From: Oscillibacter valericigenes
Lineage (GTDB): Bacteria > Bacillota > Clostridia > Oscillospirales > Oscillospiraceae
Direction: 5' to 3'
DNA: 38,145 nt
Assembly: GCF_021531915.1 (NCBI RefSeq)
Contig: NZ_JAFBIV010000017.1
Span: forward strand, 1-38,145
Shown here: one piece after another, positions 1-8,098 of the stretch
Layout: each line of letters begins with the position of its first letter
How positions within the stretch are numbered: the stretch's first letter is position 1
Program-made: the position numbers and the translations under genes
Notes under the pieces: model-generated
What the model saw: the letters and a program-made list of their open reading frames with translations, nothing else
Told to the model about the DNA's origin: nothing
The model's database searches: none

Positions 1-1178
1 GTCCCTCCCAGCCGGAGGCCCCCGCCCAGACGAGATCCCCGGAGCCTGACGCTCCCACCGAACCCGAGCCGGAGCCCGAACCGGAGCCCTACGCCATCCT
101 GGACCCCACCGTTCAGCCTGATGGAGGTGTCCGGGACGGCGTGACCTATGTTCCCTATGACGGCGTGGTGGAGCACCTGTTCTTCCATCCCGTGGTGGCC
201 TATCCGGAGCTGGCCTTTGACGGGGACTACAAGTCCGACGGCATCGACGACTGGATGGTCACCGCCGGGGAGTACCTGAAAATTCTGGAGAGCGTCTATG
301 AAAAGGGCTACGTTCTGGTGGACATCGCCGACTGCTGGAGCGAGCAGACCAATGAAGCCGGAGAGACCCGCATGGTCAAGAACACCCTGTACCTCCCCGA
401 GGGCAAAAAGCCCCTGATCCTCTCCTATGACGATGTGAACTATTACCAGTACATGCTGGACAACGGCTTTACATATAAATTGATTATCGGTGAGGACGGC
501 AAGCTCTGGTCCTGGGGCCTGGACCCCCAGGGCAAGGAGGTGGTCAGCCGGGACCTGGACGCCGTAACCATCCTGGACAAATTCGTGGAGGAGCACCCGG
601 ACTTCTCCCCCTTCGGCGCCAAGGGCTGCCTGAGCCTGACGGGCTACGAGGGCATCCTGGGCTACCGCACCCAGACGGACCGGGAGAACTGGACACCGGA
701 ACGGGAGGCCAATCGTCAGAAGGAAATTGAAGCGGTGAAGCCCATCGTGGCGGAGCTGAAGCGCACCGGCTGGACCTTCGGCAGCCACACCTGGGGCCAC
801 ATCAGCCTGAACACCCGCACTTATGAGACCGTCATCGCCGACATGCAGAAGTGGTTCGACGAGGTGGGCAGCCTGGTGGGCGAGACCCCCGTGCTGTTCT
901 ATCCCTTCGGCGGCCGCCTGGACGGCGACGACGTAAAGCAGTCCGGTCCCGCCTTCCAGTGGATGCAGCAGCAGGGCTTCCGCATCTTCTGCTCCGTGGG
1001 TATCGACTCCTGGTCCAAGTGCAAGAGCGACATCAGCGCCGTCATCTGCGACCGGCTTCACCCCGACGGCACCACCCTCCGCTCCGCCAAAAGCCGGGAG
1101 CGGTACATGAAATTCTACGACGCCAAGGATATCATTGATCTGAGCGTACGACCTCAAAGAGAGGTCGGCTGGGCCTGA
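1..1178 (+). CDS. Polysaccharide deacetylase-like lipoprotein, 5' end outside window
   Basis: The reading frame is open from the window edge to the stop at 1176-1178. A GTG lies at 141, but the frame upstream reads a Pro/Glu-rich stretch with an EPEPEPEP run, typical of the linker behind a lipoprotein or secretion signal, so the true start is probably upstream of the window. Residue numbers below count from the GTG at 141. Three polysaccharide-deacetylase (NodB, CE4) motifs are visible: SYDD at about 95-98 (motif 1, usually TFDDG, the two Asp being base and metal ligand), SHTWGH at about 214-219 (motif 2, H-x3-H metal ligands) and YPFGG at about 254-258 (motif 3). In the family this domain removes acetyl groups from peptidoglycan or other glycans outside the cell. 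The Gly of motif 1 is replaced by Val, so the substrate may differ. A small lipoprotein gene follows 17 bp downstream. Confidence 0.75.
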   Translation, partial: PSQPEAPAQTRSPEPDAPTEPEPEPEPEPYAILDPTVQPDGGVRDGVTYVPYDGVVEHLFFHPVVAYPELAFDGDYKSDGIDDWMVTAGEYLKILESVYEKGYVLVDIADCWSEQTNEAGETRMVKNTLYLPEGKKPLILSYDDVNYYQYMLDNGFTYKLIIGEDGKLWSWGLDPQGKEVVSRDLDAVTILDKFVEEHPDFSPFGAKGCLSLTGYEGILGYRTQTDRENWTPEREANRQKEIEAVKPIVAELKRTGWTFGSHTWGHISLNTRTYETVIADMQKWFDEVGSLVGETPVLFYPFGGRLDGDDVKQSGPAFQWMQQQGFRIFCSVGIDSWSKCKSDISAVICDRLHPDGTTLRSAKSRERYMKFYDAKDIIDLSVRPQREVGWA

Positions 1179-1195
1179 AAAAGGAGCGATCCCAT

Positions 1196-1552
1196 ATGAA
1201 GCACGGTATCTGCCTGTTCATACTGTCCCTGCTCGTGGTGGCGGCACTGACCGCCTGCGGCTCCGGAGAAGCAGAACAGACTGAGGTGCCCCCTCTGACG
1301 GAAGTAGAGGCCATGACCGACGACGCTGCTGCCGAGGCCCTGTCCGGTTTCCGCCGCCAGGATATTCTGGATGCCTGGGGCCAGCCCCAGGACGTGTTCG
1401 ACGCCCTGTCCAACCGGTATGTGGACCTTTATGACGCCCCGACTCTGGGCGGCTGGGTAGCCGTCCAATACGACATTTCGGGCTTGGCGGCCCCGGACAC
1501 CGAGCTGAACACACTGCCGGTAGCATCCGTGGAACTCCAGACCATCGGCTGA
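1196..1552 (+). CDS. Small lipoprotein of unknown function
   Basis: This is a 118-residue protein with a clear lipoprotein signal: a short basic start, a hydrophobic stretch at 5-18 and the lipobox LTAC with Cys21 as the lipidation site. The mature part is acidic. It contains GFRRQDILDAWGQPQD at about 51-66, which resembles the helix-turn that opens SmpA/BamE-like small periplasmic or lipoprotein domains; that likeness is weak. GGAG at 1184-1187 sets the start. It sits 17 bp behind the deacetylase-like gene and 25 bp ahead of cdd, so it is likely cotranscribed with both. I do not recognise a function. Anchoring to the outer face of the membrane beside a glycan-modifying lipoprotein is the most that can be inferred. 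Confidence 0.72.
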   Translation: MKHGICLFILSLLVVAALTACGSGEAEQTEVPPLTEVEAMTDDAAAEALSGFRRQDILDAWGQPQDVFDALSNRYVDLYDAPTLGGWVAVQYDISGLAAPDTELNTLPVASVELQTIG

Positions 1553-1577
1553 GCGTATTTTTGGAAGGAGTGTTTTC

Positions 1578-1970
1578 ATGACCCGTGAAGAACTGAAGGC
1601 CACGGCCGTTGCCATGCTGGACCGGGCCTACTGTCCCTATTCCCATTTCGCCGTGGGCGCCGCCCTGGAGTGCGCCGACGGTACGGTGTTTACCGGCTGC
1701 AACATTGAAAATGCCGCTTACTCCGCCACCATCTGCGCTGAGCGCACTGCCGTGGCCAAGGCTGTCAGTGAAGGCCACACCGACTTCGTCCGCATCGTGG
1801 TGGCGGGCCGGTGCGAGGACTTCTGCGTTCCCTGCGGCGTCTGCCGCCAGGTGCTGCGGGAGTTTGCTCCCAACATCGAGATCATCTGCCTCAACGGCAA
1901 GGGCGAGGAACAGGTCTTCACCCTTTCCCAATTGCTCCCCCACAGCTTCGGACCGGAGTTTCTGGCATGA
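1578..1970 (+). CDS. cdd: Cytidine deaminase
   Basis: Cytidine deaminase hydrolyses cytidine and deoxycytidine to uridine and deoxyuridine in pyrimidine salvage. The 130-residue length matches the small tetrameric bacterial form. The zinc site is complete: Cys53-Ala-Glu55 in TICAERTA, where Glu55 is the proton shuttle, and the PCGVC motif with Cys86 and Cys89. The substrate-binding stretch GCNIENAAYS lies at 40-49. AAGGAG at 1565-1570 precedes the ATG. The stop overlaps the ATG of the next gene by four bases (ATGA at 1967-1970), so translation is probably coupled. In Bacillus-type genomes cdd often follows ybeY and dgkA; here it is on the other strand, about 10 kb from ybeY. Confidence 0.97.
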   Translation: MTREELKATAVAMLDRAYCPYSHFAVGAALECADGTVFTGCNIENAAYSATICAERTAVAKAVSEGHTDFVRIVVAGRCEDFCVPCGVCRQVLREFAPNIEIICLNGKGEEQVFTLSQLLPHSFGPEFLA

Positions 1971-2209
1971 GACTGACGGTGGAAGAGGCGGCGGCCCGCA
2001 TTGCCGCCGCGCCGGACCACGACCTGTGCGTCCTGCGCATTGAGGAGGGGGACTTCGGCTGCGAGGAGCACCGGGACCCGGCGCCCCTGTGGCTGCTGTG
2101 CCAGCGGACTGACGGCACCCGGTTCTCTCTGGACATTCCCGAAACACGGGTGGACGCCCTGGGCCTCACCGAGGGCTGCACCTGCCGGGAGGAGGACCTG
2201 CATGGATGA
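1967..2209 (+). CDS. Small acidic protein of unknown function, coupled to cdd
   Basis: This is an 80-residue frame starting at an ATG that overlaps the cdd stop (ATGA) and ending inside the start region of the next gene (overlap 2202-2209). The protein is acidic and soluble, with no signal or membrane segment. It has four Cys residues (in DLCVLR, FGCEE, LLCQR and GCTCRE, the last contributing two, so five in all) and two WLLCQR/RFSLD-like beta-strand stretches. The tight overlap on both sides is the main evidence that it is translated. I do not recognise a family. A short accessory to the downstream metallo-hydrolase is possible but is only an inference from position. Confidence 0.6.
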   Translation: MRLTVEEAAARIAAAPDHDLCVLRIEEGDFGCEEHRDPAPLWLLCQRTDGTRFSLDIPETRVDALGLTEGCTCREEDLHG

Positions 2210-3017
2210 CCACGGAACGCTCTGGGTGCTGGCCGACAACAACACCCTCATCGACCGCTATTTCCTGGGGGAGCCCGCCGCCAGCTACTATCTGGAATTC
2301 GACGGCCTCCGCATCCTGCTGGACACCGGTTACTCCGATGTGTTTCTGCAAAACGCGGAACAGCTTGGCATCGATCTGGGCCACCTGACCCACATCGTTC
2401 TCTCCCACGGCCACAACGACCATACCAACGGCCTGTGGGCACTGGCGAAAGCATATGACCTGACCGGCATCCCCATTATCACCCATCCCCGGTGCCTGCT
2501 GCCCCGGTGGTATGAAGAGGAATACATCGGCCCTCCGGATAAAGGGATGCTGCCTCCTGGCTGTGACCACCACCCCAGTGCGGAGCCCCTCTGGCTGTCG
2601 GAGCACTGCGTCTTTCTGGGGGAGATCCCCGTGACCCACGACTTCGAGCAGCGCCGCCCCCTGGGCCGCATTTTACTGGACGGTCAGGAGCAGCCCGACC
2701 TGCTGACGGATGACACCGCCCTGGCCTGCAAGACCCCGGAGGGACTTTTCATTGTCACCGGCTGCTCCCACAGCGGCATCTGCAACATCGTTTCCCACGC
2801 CCAGCACGTCTGCGGCGAAGCGCGCATCGCGGGCATCCTGGGCGGCTTCCACCTTCCCCGGGCCAACAGCCGGGTGCAAAAGACCGCCGCTTTCCTGAAC
2901 TCCCTGCATCCGGGTTCTCTCTACCCCTGTCACTGCGTATCCCTGACTGCCAAGATCGAACTGGCGAAGGTCCTGCCCATCCAGGAGGTGGGCTCCGGCA
3001 TGTGCATCGAATTTTGA
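2202..3017 (+). CDS. Metallo-beta-lactamase-fold hydrolase, MJ0301/DHPS-like group
   Basis: This is a 271-residue MBL-fold protein. The metal-binding motif SHGHNDHTNG (about 68-77) gives His69, His71, Asp73 and His74. DTGYSDVF at about 41-48 is the strand carrying the family Asp. TGCSHSGICNIV further on supplies the second His, and GGFHL the last. The GCSHSG and GGFHL signatures are those of the subgroup annotated as 7,8-dihydropterin-6-methyl-4-(beta-D-ribofuranosyl)-aminobenzene-5'-phosphate synthase-like. In bacteria that name is usually only a homology label and the true substrate is unknown. The start is the ATG at 2202 with GGAGGA just upstream, overlapping the 80-residue gene; longer upstream starts would overlap cdd. 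It ends the plus-strand run and is followed by a hairpin terminator. Confidence 0.9.
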   Translation: MDDHGTLWVLADNNTLIDRYFLGEPAASYYLEFDGLRILLDTGYSDVFLQNAEQLGIDLGHLTHIVLSHGHNDHTNGLWALAKAYDLTGIPIITHPRCLLPRWYEEEYIGPPDKGMLPPGCDHHPSAEPLWLSEHCVFLGEIPVTHDFEQRRPLGRILLDGQEQPDLLTDDTALACKTPEGLFIVTGCSHSGICNIVSHAQHVCGEARIAGILGGFHLPRANSRVQKTAAFLNSLHPGSLYPCHCVSLTAKIELAKVLPIQEVGSGMCIEF

Positions 3018-3033
3018 ATCATCTACAGAAAGA

Positions 3034-3060
3034 AACGGCACCGGAAACTCCGGTGCCGTT
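3034..3060. terminator. Bidirectional hairpin terminator between converging genes
   Basis: Two perfect 12-bp arms, AACGGCACCGGA and its complement, flank an AAC loop. On the minus strand the stem is followed by TTTCTTTCTG, so it best serves the DUF2156-GNAT gene. The plus-strand tail is GTTCGTT, a weaker U-tract for the MBL gene. Confidence 0.75.
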
Positions 3061-3075
3061 GTTCGTTAACAAGTT

Positions 3076-4479
3076 TTACACGGACTTCTCAAAGTAGAAA
3101 AACGTCTCGTCCTCGCCGTTCTTCCGCATACAGGAGGACAGCATTTTATAGGACGCCCCGTTCTCCTTATAGCACTTTGCCACAATGCGGCTCAGGTGCA
3201 GCTGATACAGCCCCCAGTTGGCCACGGCGGCGAAGGCCTCCGTGCCGTAGCCGTGACCGGCATACGCCTTGTCGATGCGGCAGCCCAGCTCCGCGCCGCC
3301 CCGGCAATCGAAGCGGTACAGCACCGCCTCGCCGATGAGTTTCCCATCCAGCCGCACGGCAAAGTTCACCGCCTGACGGTTTTCAAAATCGGTCCGGGCC
3401 ACGTTGAAGAAGCTGCGCTCCTCCACCGGACCGCCCAGGCCGCCCACGTCATCATAGCCCCACCAGCGGTTCCGCTCCCCGTCCAGCACCAGGGCATTGT
3501 AGGCGGGGATGTCCGCCTCGGTGAGGGCGGACAGGGTCAGCCGCTCCGTTTTCAGCTCCGGGATGGCCTCCACATGGCGCATGAGCTCGTTCTCCGGCTC
3601 GAAGCAATACTTGGCCCCCATTCTGGCGGGACCGTACTGCAGCTTGGAGGTCCGCAGGCCCCGGTCCGCCGCGTCGTCCTCCCGGTTGATCCACTGGCAG
3701 CCCTCGCCGAACTGGTCGGCAAAGGCCTGGACCATGGCGGGATACACGCCGGTGTAGGAGTACAGGGCCTTCTCAATATGGATGATGAGCGTCTCGCCGC
3801 ACTTTTCCGCCAGGGCCAGGGCCACCAGCTTCTCCCCGTCGAACATGCCGCCCCCGATGAACCAGCTCTTGTCCACCATCCGCAGCATCTTCTTGGCCAG
3901 TTCCAGCTCGTCCCGGGCCTTGGCGTTATCGCCCTTGGGGAACTCCGCCTCGTAGTCCCGCCAGAACTGCTCAATGGCCCCGCTGTCTGCCGCTGTCAGC
4001 CGCCGCAGCTCTGCGCCGGGGCACAGGGCACGGAACTTCTTGATATGGTTCCGCTGGCCGGAGTACCGCCGTCCCGCGAACAGCTGCAGGTCCTGCCGGT
4101 AATAGAGATAGTCCTGCCAGGTGCGGAAGTTGCTGACCTGCACATAGGGGTAGCGGGCCATGAGCCGGGCCGCCTTGCGCTCGGGCACAACGGAGATCAT
4201 GGGCCGCACACCCTGCTCCAGGCAATAGGTCTCGATAGCCGTCAGAGCGGCGTCCTCGTCTCCCTCGGGACCCGGCACGGGATAGTCGAACATCCAGTGC
4301 CCGTGGTGCTCATTCCGCACCACCAGGCAGCCGGCCACCTCTGTCCAGGCCGCATGCAGCACCGGACGCCACATGAGCTTGGTACCCACGGAGTATTCGC
4401 ACAGGCCGTAGTCACAGTTCTGGTAGTATTTCCGCAGCTTCCCGCCGCCCTGCTTGGTCACCGCTTTGAATTGAAGCAT
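3076..4479 (-). CDS. DUF2156 - GNAT acetyltransferase fusion protein
   Basis: This is a two-domain protein of 467 residues from the preferred start. The N-terminal ~290 residues look like DUF2156, the GNAT-fold domain related to the C-terminal catalytic part of phosphatidylglycerol lysyltransferase. The stretches RNHIKKF and PGAELRRLTAADSGAIEQFW, and DKSWFIGGG with LALAEK, are characteristic. The C-terminal ~165 residues are a RimJ/RimL-type GNAT: LKTERLTL opens it, ELGCRIDKAYAGHGYGTEAF is the acetyl-CoA loop (R/Q-x-x-G-x-G/A type) and it ends KMLSSCMRKNG. An in-frame ATG at 4488 is possible, but AAAGGATGG overlaps it and is ideally spaced for the ATG at 4479. The substrates of neither domain can be read from sequence. 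Aminoacyl or acetyl transfer to small molecules or protein N-termini would fit the families. Confidence 0.85.
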   Translation of the reverse strand: MLQFKAVTKQGGGKLRKYYQNCDYGLCEYSVGTKLMWRPVLHAAWTEVAGCLVVRNEHHGHWMFDYPVPGPEGDEDAALTAIETYCLEQGVRPMISVVPERKAARLMARYPYVQVSNFRTWQDYLYYRQDLQLFAGRRYSGQRNHIKKFRALCPGAELRRLTAADSGAIEQFWRDYEAEFPKGDNAKARDELELAKKMLRMVDKSWFIGGGMFDGEKLVALALAEKCGETLIIHIEKALYSYTGVYPAMVQAFADQFGEGCQWINREDDAADRGLRTSKLQYGPARMGAKYCFEPENELMRHVEAIPELKTERLTLSALTEADIPAYNALVLDGERNRWWGYDDVGGLGGPVEERSFFNVARTDFENRQAVNFAVRLDGKLIGEAVLYRFDCRGGAELGCRIDKAYAGHGYGTEAFAAVANWGLYQLHLSRIVAKCYKENGASYKMLSSCMRKNGEDETFFYFEKSV

Positions 4480-4557
4480 AATATCCATCCTTTTATTGGG
4501 AATTTCAAAATTTAGTCAAACCATTCCAGGTTTTTTCGTCAAAACGCCCTCTTTCTC

Positions 4558-4586
4558 TTGACGACTCCCCCGGCATGTAGTATCCT
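4558..4586 (+). promoter_or_regulatory. Sigma-A promoter of the SNF transporter
   Basis: The -35 box is TTGACG (4558-4563), followed by exactly 17 bp and the -10 box TATCCT (4581-4586). It lies 57 bp before the start codon at 4644. Confidence 0.7.
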
Positions 4587-4643
4587 ATATGCATATTTCT
4601 AATATGGTATATGATTTTTTTTAATGAGAGAGGAGATATCATC

Positions 4644-6098
4644 ATGGAACAGAACAGAGGTTCCTGGGGAAGCAACCTGGGCTTCCTGCTGGCCGCCATC
4701 GGCTCCGCCGTGGGCCTGGGCAACATCTGGGGCTTCCCCTATAAGATGGGCAAGTCCGGCGGCTTCACTTTCCTGCTGATCTACCTGCTGCTGGCGGTAT
4801 TCGTGGGCTTCATCATTATGATGGGCGAGCTGTCCCTGGGCCGCAAGACCGGCAAGGGTACCGTGGGCGCCTACCATACCATGTCCAAAAAGTTCAAGTG
4901 GATCGGCTGGCTGGCGGTCTTTTCTCCCTTTGTCATCATGAGCTTTTACTCCGTTCTGGGCGGCTACTGCATCGAGTACATGTCTCTGAACCTGAGCAAC
5001 CTGGCCTTCGCCGGAGCGGAGATCAAAACCGGCTCCGACCTGTTCGGCGCCATGCTGACCAACCCCTTCGGCTGCGTGATGTTCACCCTGCTGTTCCTGT
5101 TGATCTGCTACCTGATCAACCGAGGCGGCGTCTCCGGCGGCATTGAGAAGTTCAACAAAGTCGGCATGCCCGCCCTGTTCGTCATGCTGGTCATCATCAT
5201 TATCCGCTCCCTGACCCTGCCCGGCGCCATGGAGGGTCTGAAGTTCATGTTCGTTCCCGGCTACGCCGTGAAGGCGGGTTTCATTGCGGAAGCGCCTAAA
5301 TTTGCAACCGTGCTGGCCACTGCCGGCGGCCAGATGTTCTTCTCCCTGTCCCTGGCCATGGGCGCCATGATCACCTACGGCTCCTACCTCAGCAAGCAGG
5401 AGGACCTGGTGAAGAACTCCGCCATCATCGTGGTGGCGGACACCATCGTGGCTACTATGGCGGGCATCGCCGTGATCCCCGCCGCCGTGGCCAACGGCAT
5501 CCAGAACGGCATCCCTCTGAATGAGATCGCTTTGGGCGGCCCCAGCCTGCTGTTCGTCACGCTGCAGGACGTATTCCAGGCCATGGGCACCGTGGGTCCC
5601 CTCTTCGGCGTCATCTTCTACCTGCTGGTGCTGATCGCCGCCATCTCCTCCGCCATCTCCCTGATCGAAGTGGTGGTCACCTACTTCATGGACCGGGCGG
5701 CGGAAAAGGGCAAGGAGGGTAATCGGCCCAAGGTAGTGCTGCTGGTATGCCTGGCTATCATGGTGGAGGCCGCGCTGGTGGCTGTGGATGGCCTGGGCAG
5801 CAACGGCATCTGGGTCCCCGGTCAGGCTTCCTTCGGCATCCAAGGCTGGAACGACTGCTGGCTGGACTTCATGGATATGATGTCCGAGGGCATCGCCATG
5901 CCTCTGGGCGCCCTGCTCATGAGCCTGATGGTGGGCTGGGAGATCAAGCCCAAGTCCCTGCTGGACGAGATCCATCAGGGCAGCAACGCCAGGATCGACG
6001 GCTTCTTCAGCTTCTGCATGAAGTTCATCGTTCCCCTGGGCATGCTGCTGATCCTGGTGGGCCAGATCGACACCTTCTTCAGCCTGGGTATCTTCTAA
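4644..6098 (+). CDS. Sodium-dependent transporter, SNF/NSS family
   Basis: This is a 484-residue integral membrane symporter of the neurotransmitter:sodium symporter family (LeuT/MhsT relatives), which import amino acids or related amines with sodium. The hallmark TM1 sequence is present at about 9-35: GFLLAAIGSAVGLGNIWGFP, with the unwound GLGN centre that binds sodium and substrate. About eleven to twelve hydrophobic segments follow. The ATG at 4644 has GGAG at 4632-4635 at good spacing; an earlier in-frame ATG at 4611 lacks a ribosome site and lies near the promoter. The gene is a single transcription unit with its own promoter and a strong terminator. The exact substrate cannot be told from sequence. 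Confidence 0.93.
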   Translation: MEQNRGSWGSNLGFLLAAIGSAVGLGNIWGFPYKMGKSGGFTFLLIYLLLAVFVGFIIMMGELSLGRKTGKGTVGAYHTMSKKFKWIGWLAVFSPFVIMSFYSVLGGYCIEYMSLNLSNLAFAGAEIKTGSDLFGAMLTNPFGCVMFTLLFLLICYLINRGGVSGGIEKFNKVGMPALFVMLVIIIIRSLTLPGAMEGLKFMFVPGYAVKAGFIAEAPKFATVLATAGGQMFFSLSLAMGAMITYGSYLSKQEDLVKNSAIIVVADTIVATMAGIAVIPAAVANGIQNGIPLNEIALGGPSLLFVTLQDVFQAMGTVGPLFGVIFYLLVLIAAISSAISLIEVVVTYFMDRAAEKGKEGNRPKVVLLVCLAIMVEAALVAVDGLGSNGIWVPGQASFGIQGWNDCWLDFMDMMSEGIAMPLGALLMSLMVGWEIKPKSLLDEIHQGSNARIDGFFSFCMKFIVPLGMLLILVGQIDTFFSLGIF

Positions 6099-6109
6099 GA
6101 TTTTTCCAT

Positions 6110-6144
6110 GGCCGGGACCGCGGATGCGGTCCCGGCCTTTTATC
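6110..6144 (+). terminator. Rho-independent terminator after the SNF transporter
   Basis: A perfect 12-bp stem, GGCCGGGACCGC (6110-6121) with its complement (6126-6137), and a GGAT loop are followed by TTTTAT. Confidence 0.88.
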
Positions 6145-6226
6145 AGGTTCCCCTGAAGTCTATCACATATTCCCGCAGGTCTCCGTTGTTTTTACAACAC
6201 TTTCCGGAAACAGGAAGACAGTCCAT

Positions 6227-6259
6227 AAAAAAGTCCGGGCCATTCGGCCCGGACCTTTT
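6227..6259 (-). terminator. Terminator of mreB (works in both directions)
   Basis: The 9-bp arms GTCCGGGCC (6233-6241) and GGCCCGGAC (6246-6254) flank ATTC. On the minus strand the stem is followed by TTTTTTA; on the plus strand by CTTTT. Confidence 0.85.
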
Positions 6260-6287
6260 GCATCCAGGGAGAGTCTGCCCCTGAGGA

Positions 6288-7313
6288 TCAGTTCATCTGC
6301 TTCCGGCGGGAGAGGTTCATGGTGCCGTCCTGCATACTGTTCAGGGAGTCCAGACTCTTGCCGGTGCCCAGAGCCACACAGGAGATGGCATCCTCCGCAA
6401 TGACGGTCTGGATGCCGGTACGGGCGGCCACCAGCTTGTCAAAGCCGGACACCAGGCTGCCGCCGCCGGTCATGACGATGCCGTTGGTGGAGATATCCGC
6501 CACCAGCTCGGGGGGCGTCCGCTCCAGCACGGAGTGGATGGCCTCCATAATGCGCTCCACGGGCTCCTCGAAGGCGTCCATCATCTCGGTGGAGCTGACA
6601 GTGACCACCTTGGGCAGGCCGGTCAGCAGGCAGCGGCCCTTCACGTCCATGGTCTCCTCCTCGTCCTTGGGGAAGACGCAGCCGATCTGCTTCTTCATCT
6701 CCTCGGCGGTGCGCTCGCCCACCAGCAGGTTGTGGGTGCGGCGCATATACTTCACCACGGCCTCGTTGAGCTGGTCACCGGCGATCTTGATGGAGGCGCT
6801 CTCCACCACGCCAGAGAGGGAGATGACGGCAATGTCAGCGGTACCGCCGCCGATATCAACGACCATGTGACCGTCGGGCTTGGCGATGTCGATGCCGGCG
6901 CCGATGGCGGCGGCCACGGGCTCCTCGATCAGGAATACCTTCCGGGCGCCCGCCTGGATGCCCGCGTCGATGACGGCACGCTCCTCGACCTCAGTGATGC
7001 CGGAGGGCACGCAGATGATGACCCGGGGCTTGAAGAAGGAGAAGCCGGCCACCTTGTGGATGAACTCCTTCAGCATCCGCTCCGTCATGTCATAGTCGGA
7101 GATGACGCCCTCCCGCAGGGGGCGGATAGCCACGATGTTGCCGGGAGTACGGCCCAGCATGGCCTGGGCCTCGGTGCCTACCTTCAGCAGCTTGCCGGTG
7201 TTCTTATCCAGCGCCACCACGGAGGGCTCATTCAGCACAATACCCTTGCCCTTTACATAAACCAGGACCGAAGCGGTACCCAGGTCAATACCAATATCCT
7301 TTGCCATGGACAT
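6288..7313 (-). CDS. mreB: Rod shape-determining actin homologue MreB/Mbl
   Basis: This is a 341-residue bacterial actin that polymerises under the membrane and guides cell-wall elongation. It opens with the phosphate-1 motif DIGIDLGTASVLVYVKGKGI. IKIAGDQLNEAV, VDIGGGTADIAV (phosphate 2) and VMTGGGSLVSG (adenosine motif) follow in the usual order. The ATG at 7313 has GAGGTGG six to seven bases upstream; a longer in-frame ATG at 7376 would add 21 poorly conserved residues. It is preceded by its own promoter and lies downstream of comF on the same strand, with no mreC or mreD next to it. An Mbl-type paralogue is therefore an equally fair name. Confidence 0.93.
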   Translation of the reverse strand: MSMAKDIGIDLGTASVLVYVKGKGIVLNEPSVVALDKNTGKLLKVGTEAQAMLGRTPGNIVAIRPLREGVISDYDMTERMLKEFIHKVAGFSFFKPRVIICVPSGITEVEERAVIDAGIQAGARKVFLIEEPVAAAIGAGIDIAKPDGHMVVDIGGGTADIAVISLSGVVESASIKIAGDQLNEAVVKYMRRTHNLLVGERTAEEMKKQIGCVFPKDEEETMDVKGRCLLTGLPKVVTVSSTEMMDAFEEPVERIMEAIHSVLERTPPELVADISTNGIVMTGGGSLVSGFDKLVAARTGIQTVIAEDAISCVALGTGKSLDSLNSMQDGTMNLSRRKQMN

Positions 7314-7389
7314 ACGATTCCACCTCATTGTTCTTTCTGCTATATTGCATATTATAAACGGTTTTTTTATCCGCAATCATACAGTTTAT

Positions 7390-7418
7390 ATTATAACGGC
7401 AGCGTTCAACGATTGCAA
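7390..7418 (-). promoter_or_regulatory. Sigma-A promoter of mreB
   Basis: On the minus strand TTGCAA (7413-7418), 17 bp and a perfect TATAAT (7390-7395). A second ATTATA at 7351-7356 has no matching -35. The promoter begins right after the comF stop. Confidence 0.7.
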
Positions 7419-7420
7419 CC

Positions 7421-8098
7421 CTAATTCTTCCCCTGTTTGTGAACTTTTTTCGAAGTCTCCCGGGTCAGAGCCACCACCGCGCAGACCACGCGCTCCGCCC
7501 CGGCGTCCTCCAGCACCCGGACGCACTCCGTCAGGGTGGCCCCTGTGGTGCAGATATCGTCCACCAGCAGGATACGCTTCCTGGCGATGTCTCCCACCGG
7601 GTCGTAGACCCCCAGCACGTTGGCCCGGCGGGCGGCGGCATCGTGGATGCCGGACTGGGCCGGGTTGTCCATGACCTTTTCCAGCAGCCGCACCGGCTGG
7701 GTGTCCCACCGGCGGCAGGCAGCCCGGGCCAGCAGCTCCGCCTGGTCGTAGCCCCGCTTCCGCAGCCGCTTTCGGCTGACGGGCACCCAGGTCACTGTGT
7801 CGAACTCCCCGGAGAAATGCTCGGCGGCGCACCGGGCCACCAATTCTCCCATAGGCTCCGCCGCGGCGGAGGCGCCCTGGAATTTCAGGCGCAGCAGACC
7901 CTCCCGGGCCTTTTCCTCATACCATAGCGCCCCGGCGCAGCACAAACCGCCCGCCCCTTCCCGCAGGCCCTCGCGGCCTTCGATCCAGGGCAGGTCTTTT
8001 TCACACGCGGGGCAGATGCCCGGCTTTTCCAGGACCTTGCCGCAGAAGGGGCACTTGGGCGGAAACAGCAGGTCCAGAAACGCTTCCAGCAGGTTCAT
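7421..8098 (-). CDS. comF: ComF family phosphoribosyltransferase-like protein
   Basis: This is a 225-residue protein of the ComF family, linked in naturally competent bacteria to DNA uptake. The N-terminus carries the double zinc-knuckle CPFCGK...CPAC (about 16-32). The phosphoribosyltransferase core follows: VPVSRKRLRKRGYDQAELLA, then RILLVDDICTTGATLTEC, the PRPP-binding motif, at about 175-192. Its ATG overlaps the stop of the XRE regulator (ATGA, 8095-8098), so the two are translationally coupled. No other competence gene is in the window, and the family's molecular activity is still unclear. Confidence 0.9.
   Translation of the reverse strand: MNLLEAFLDLLFPPKCPFCGKVLEKPGICPACEKDLPWIEGREGLREGAGGLCCAGALWYEEKAREGLLRLKFQGASAAAEPMGELVARCAAEHFSGEFDTVTWVPVSRKRLRKRGYDQAELLARAACRRWDTQPVRLLEKVMDNPAQSGIHDAAARRANVLGVYDPVGDIARKRILLVDDICTTGATLTECVRVLEDAGAERVVCAVVALTRETSKKVHKQGKN

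Noticed and set aside
4537..4563. Back-to-back TTGACG boxes suggesting a divergent promoter for the DUF2156-GNAT gene
   Set aside because: The minus-strand copy has no -10 box at 16-18 bp.
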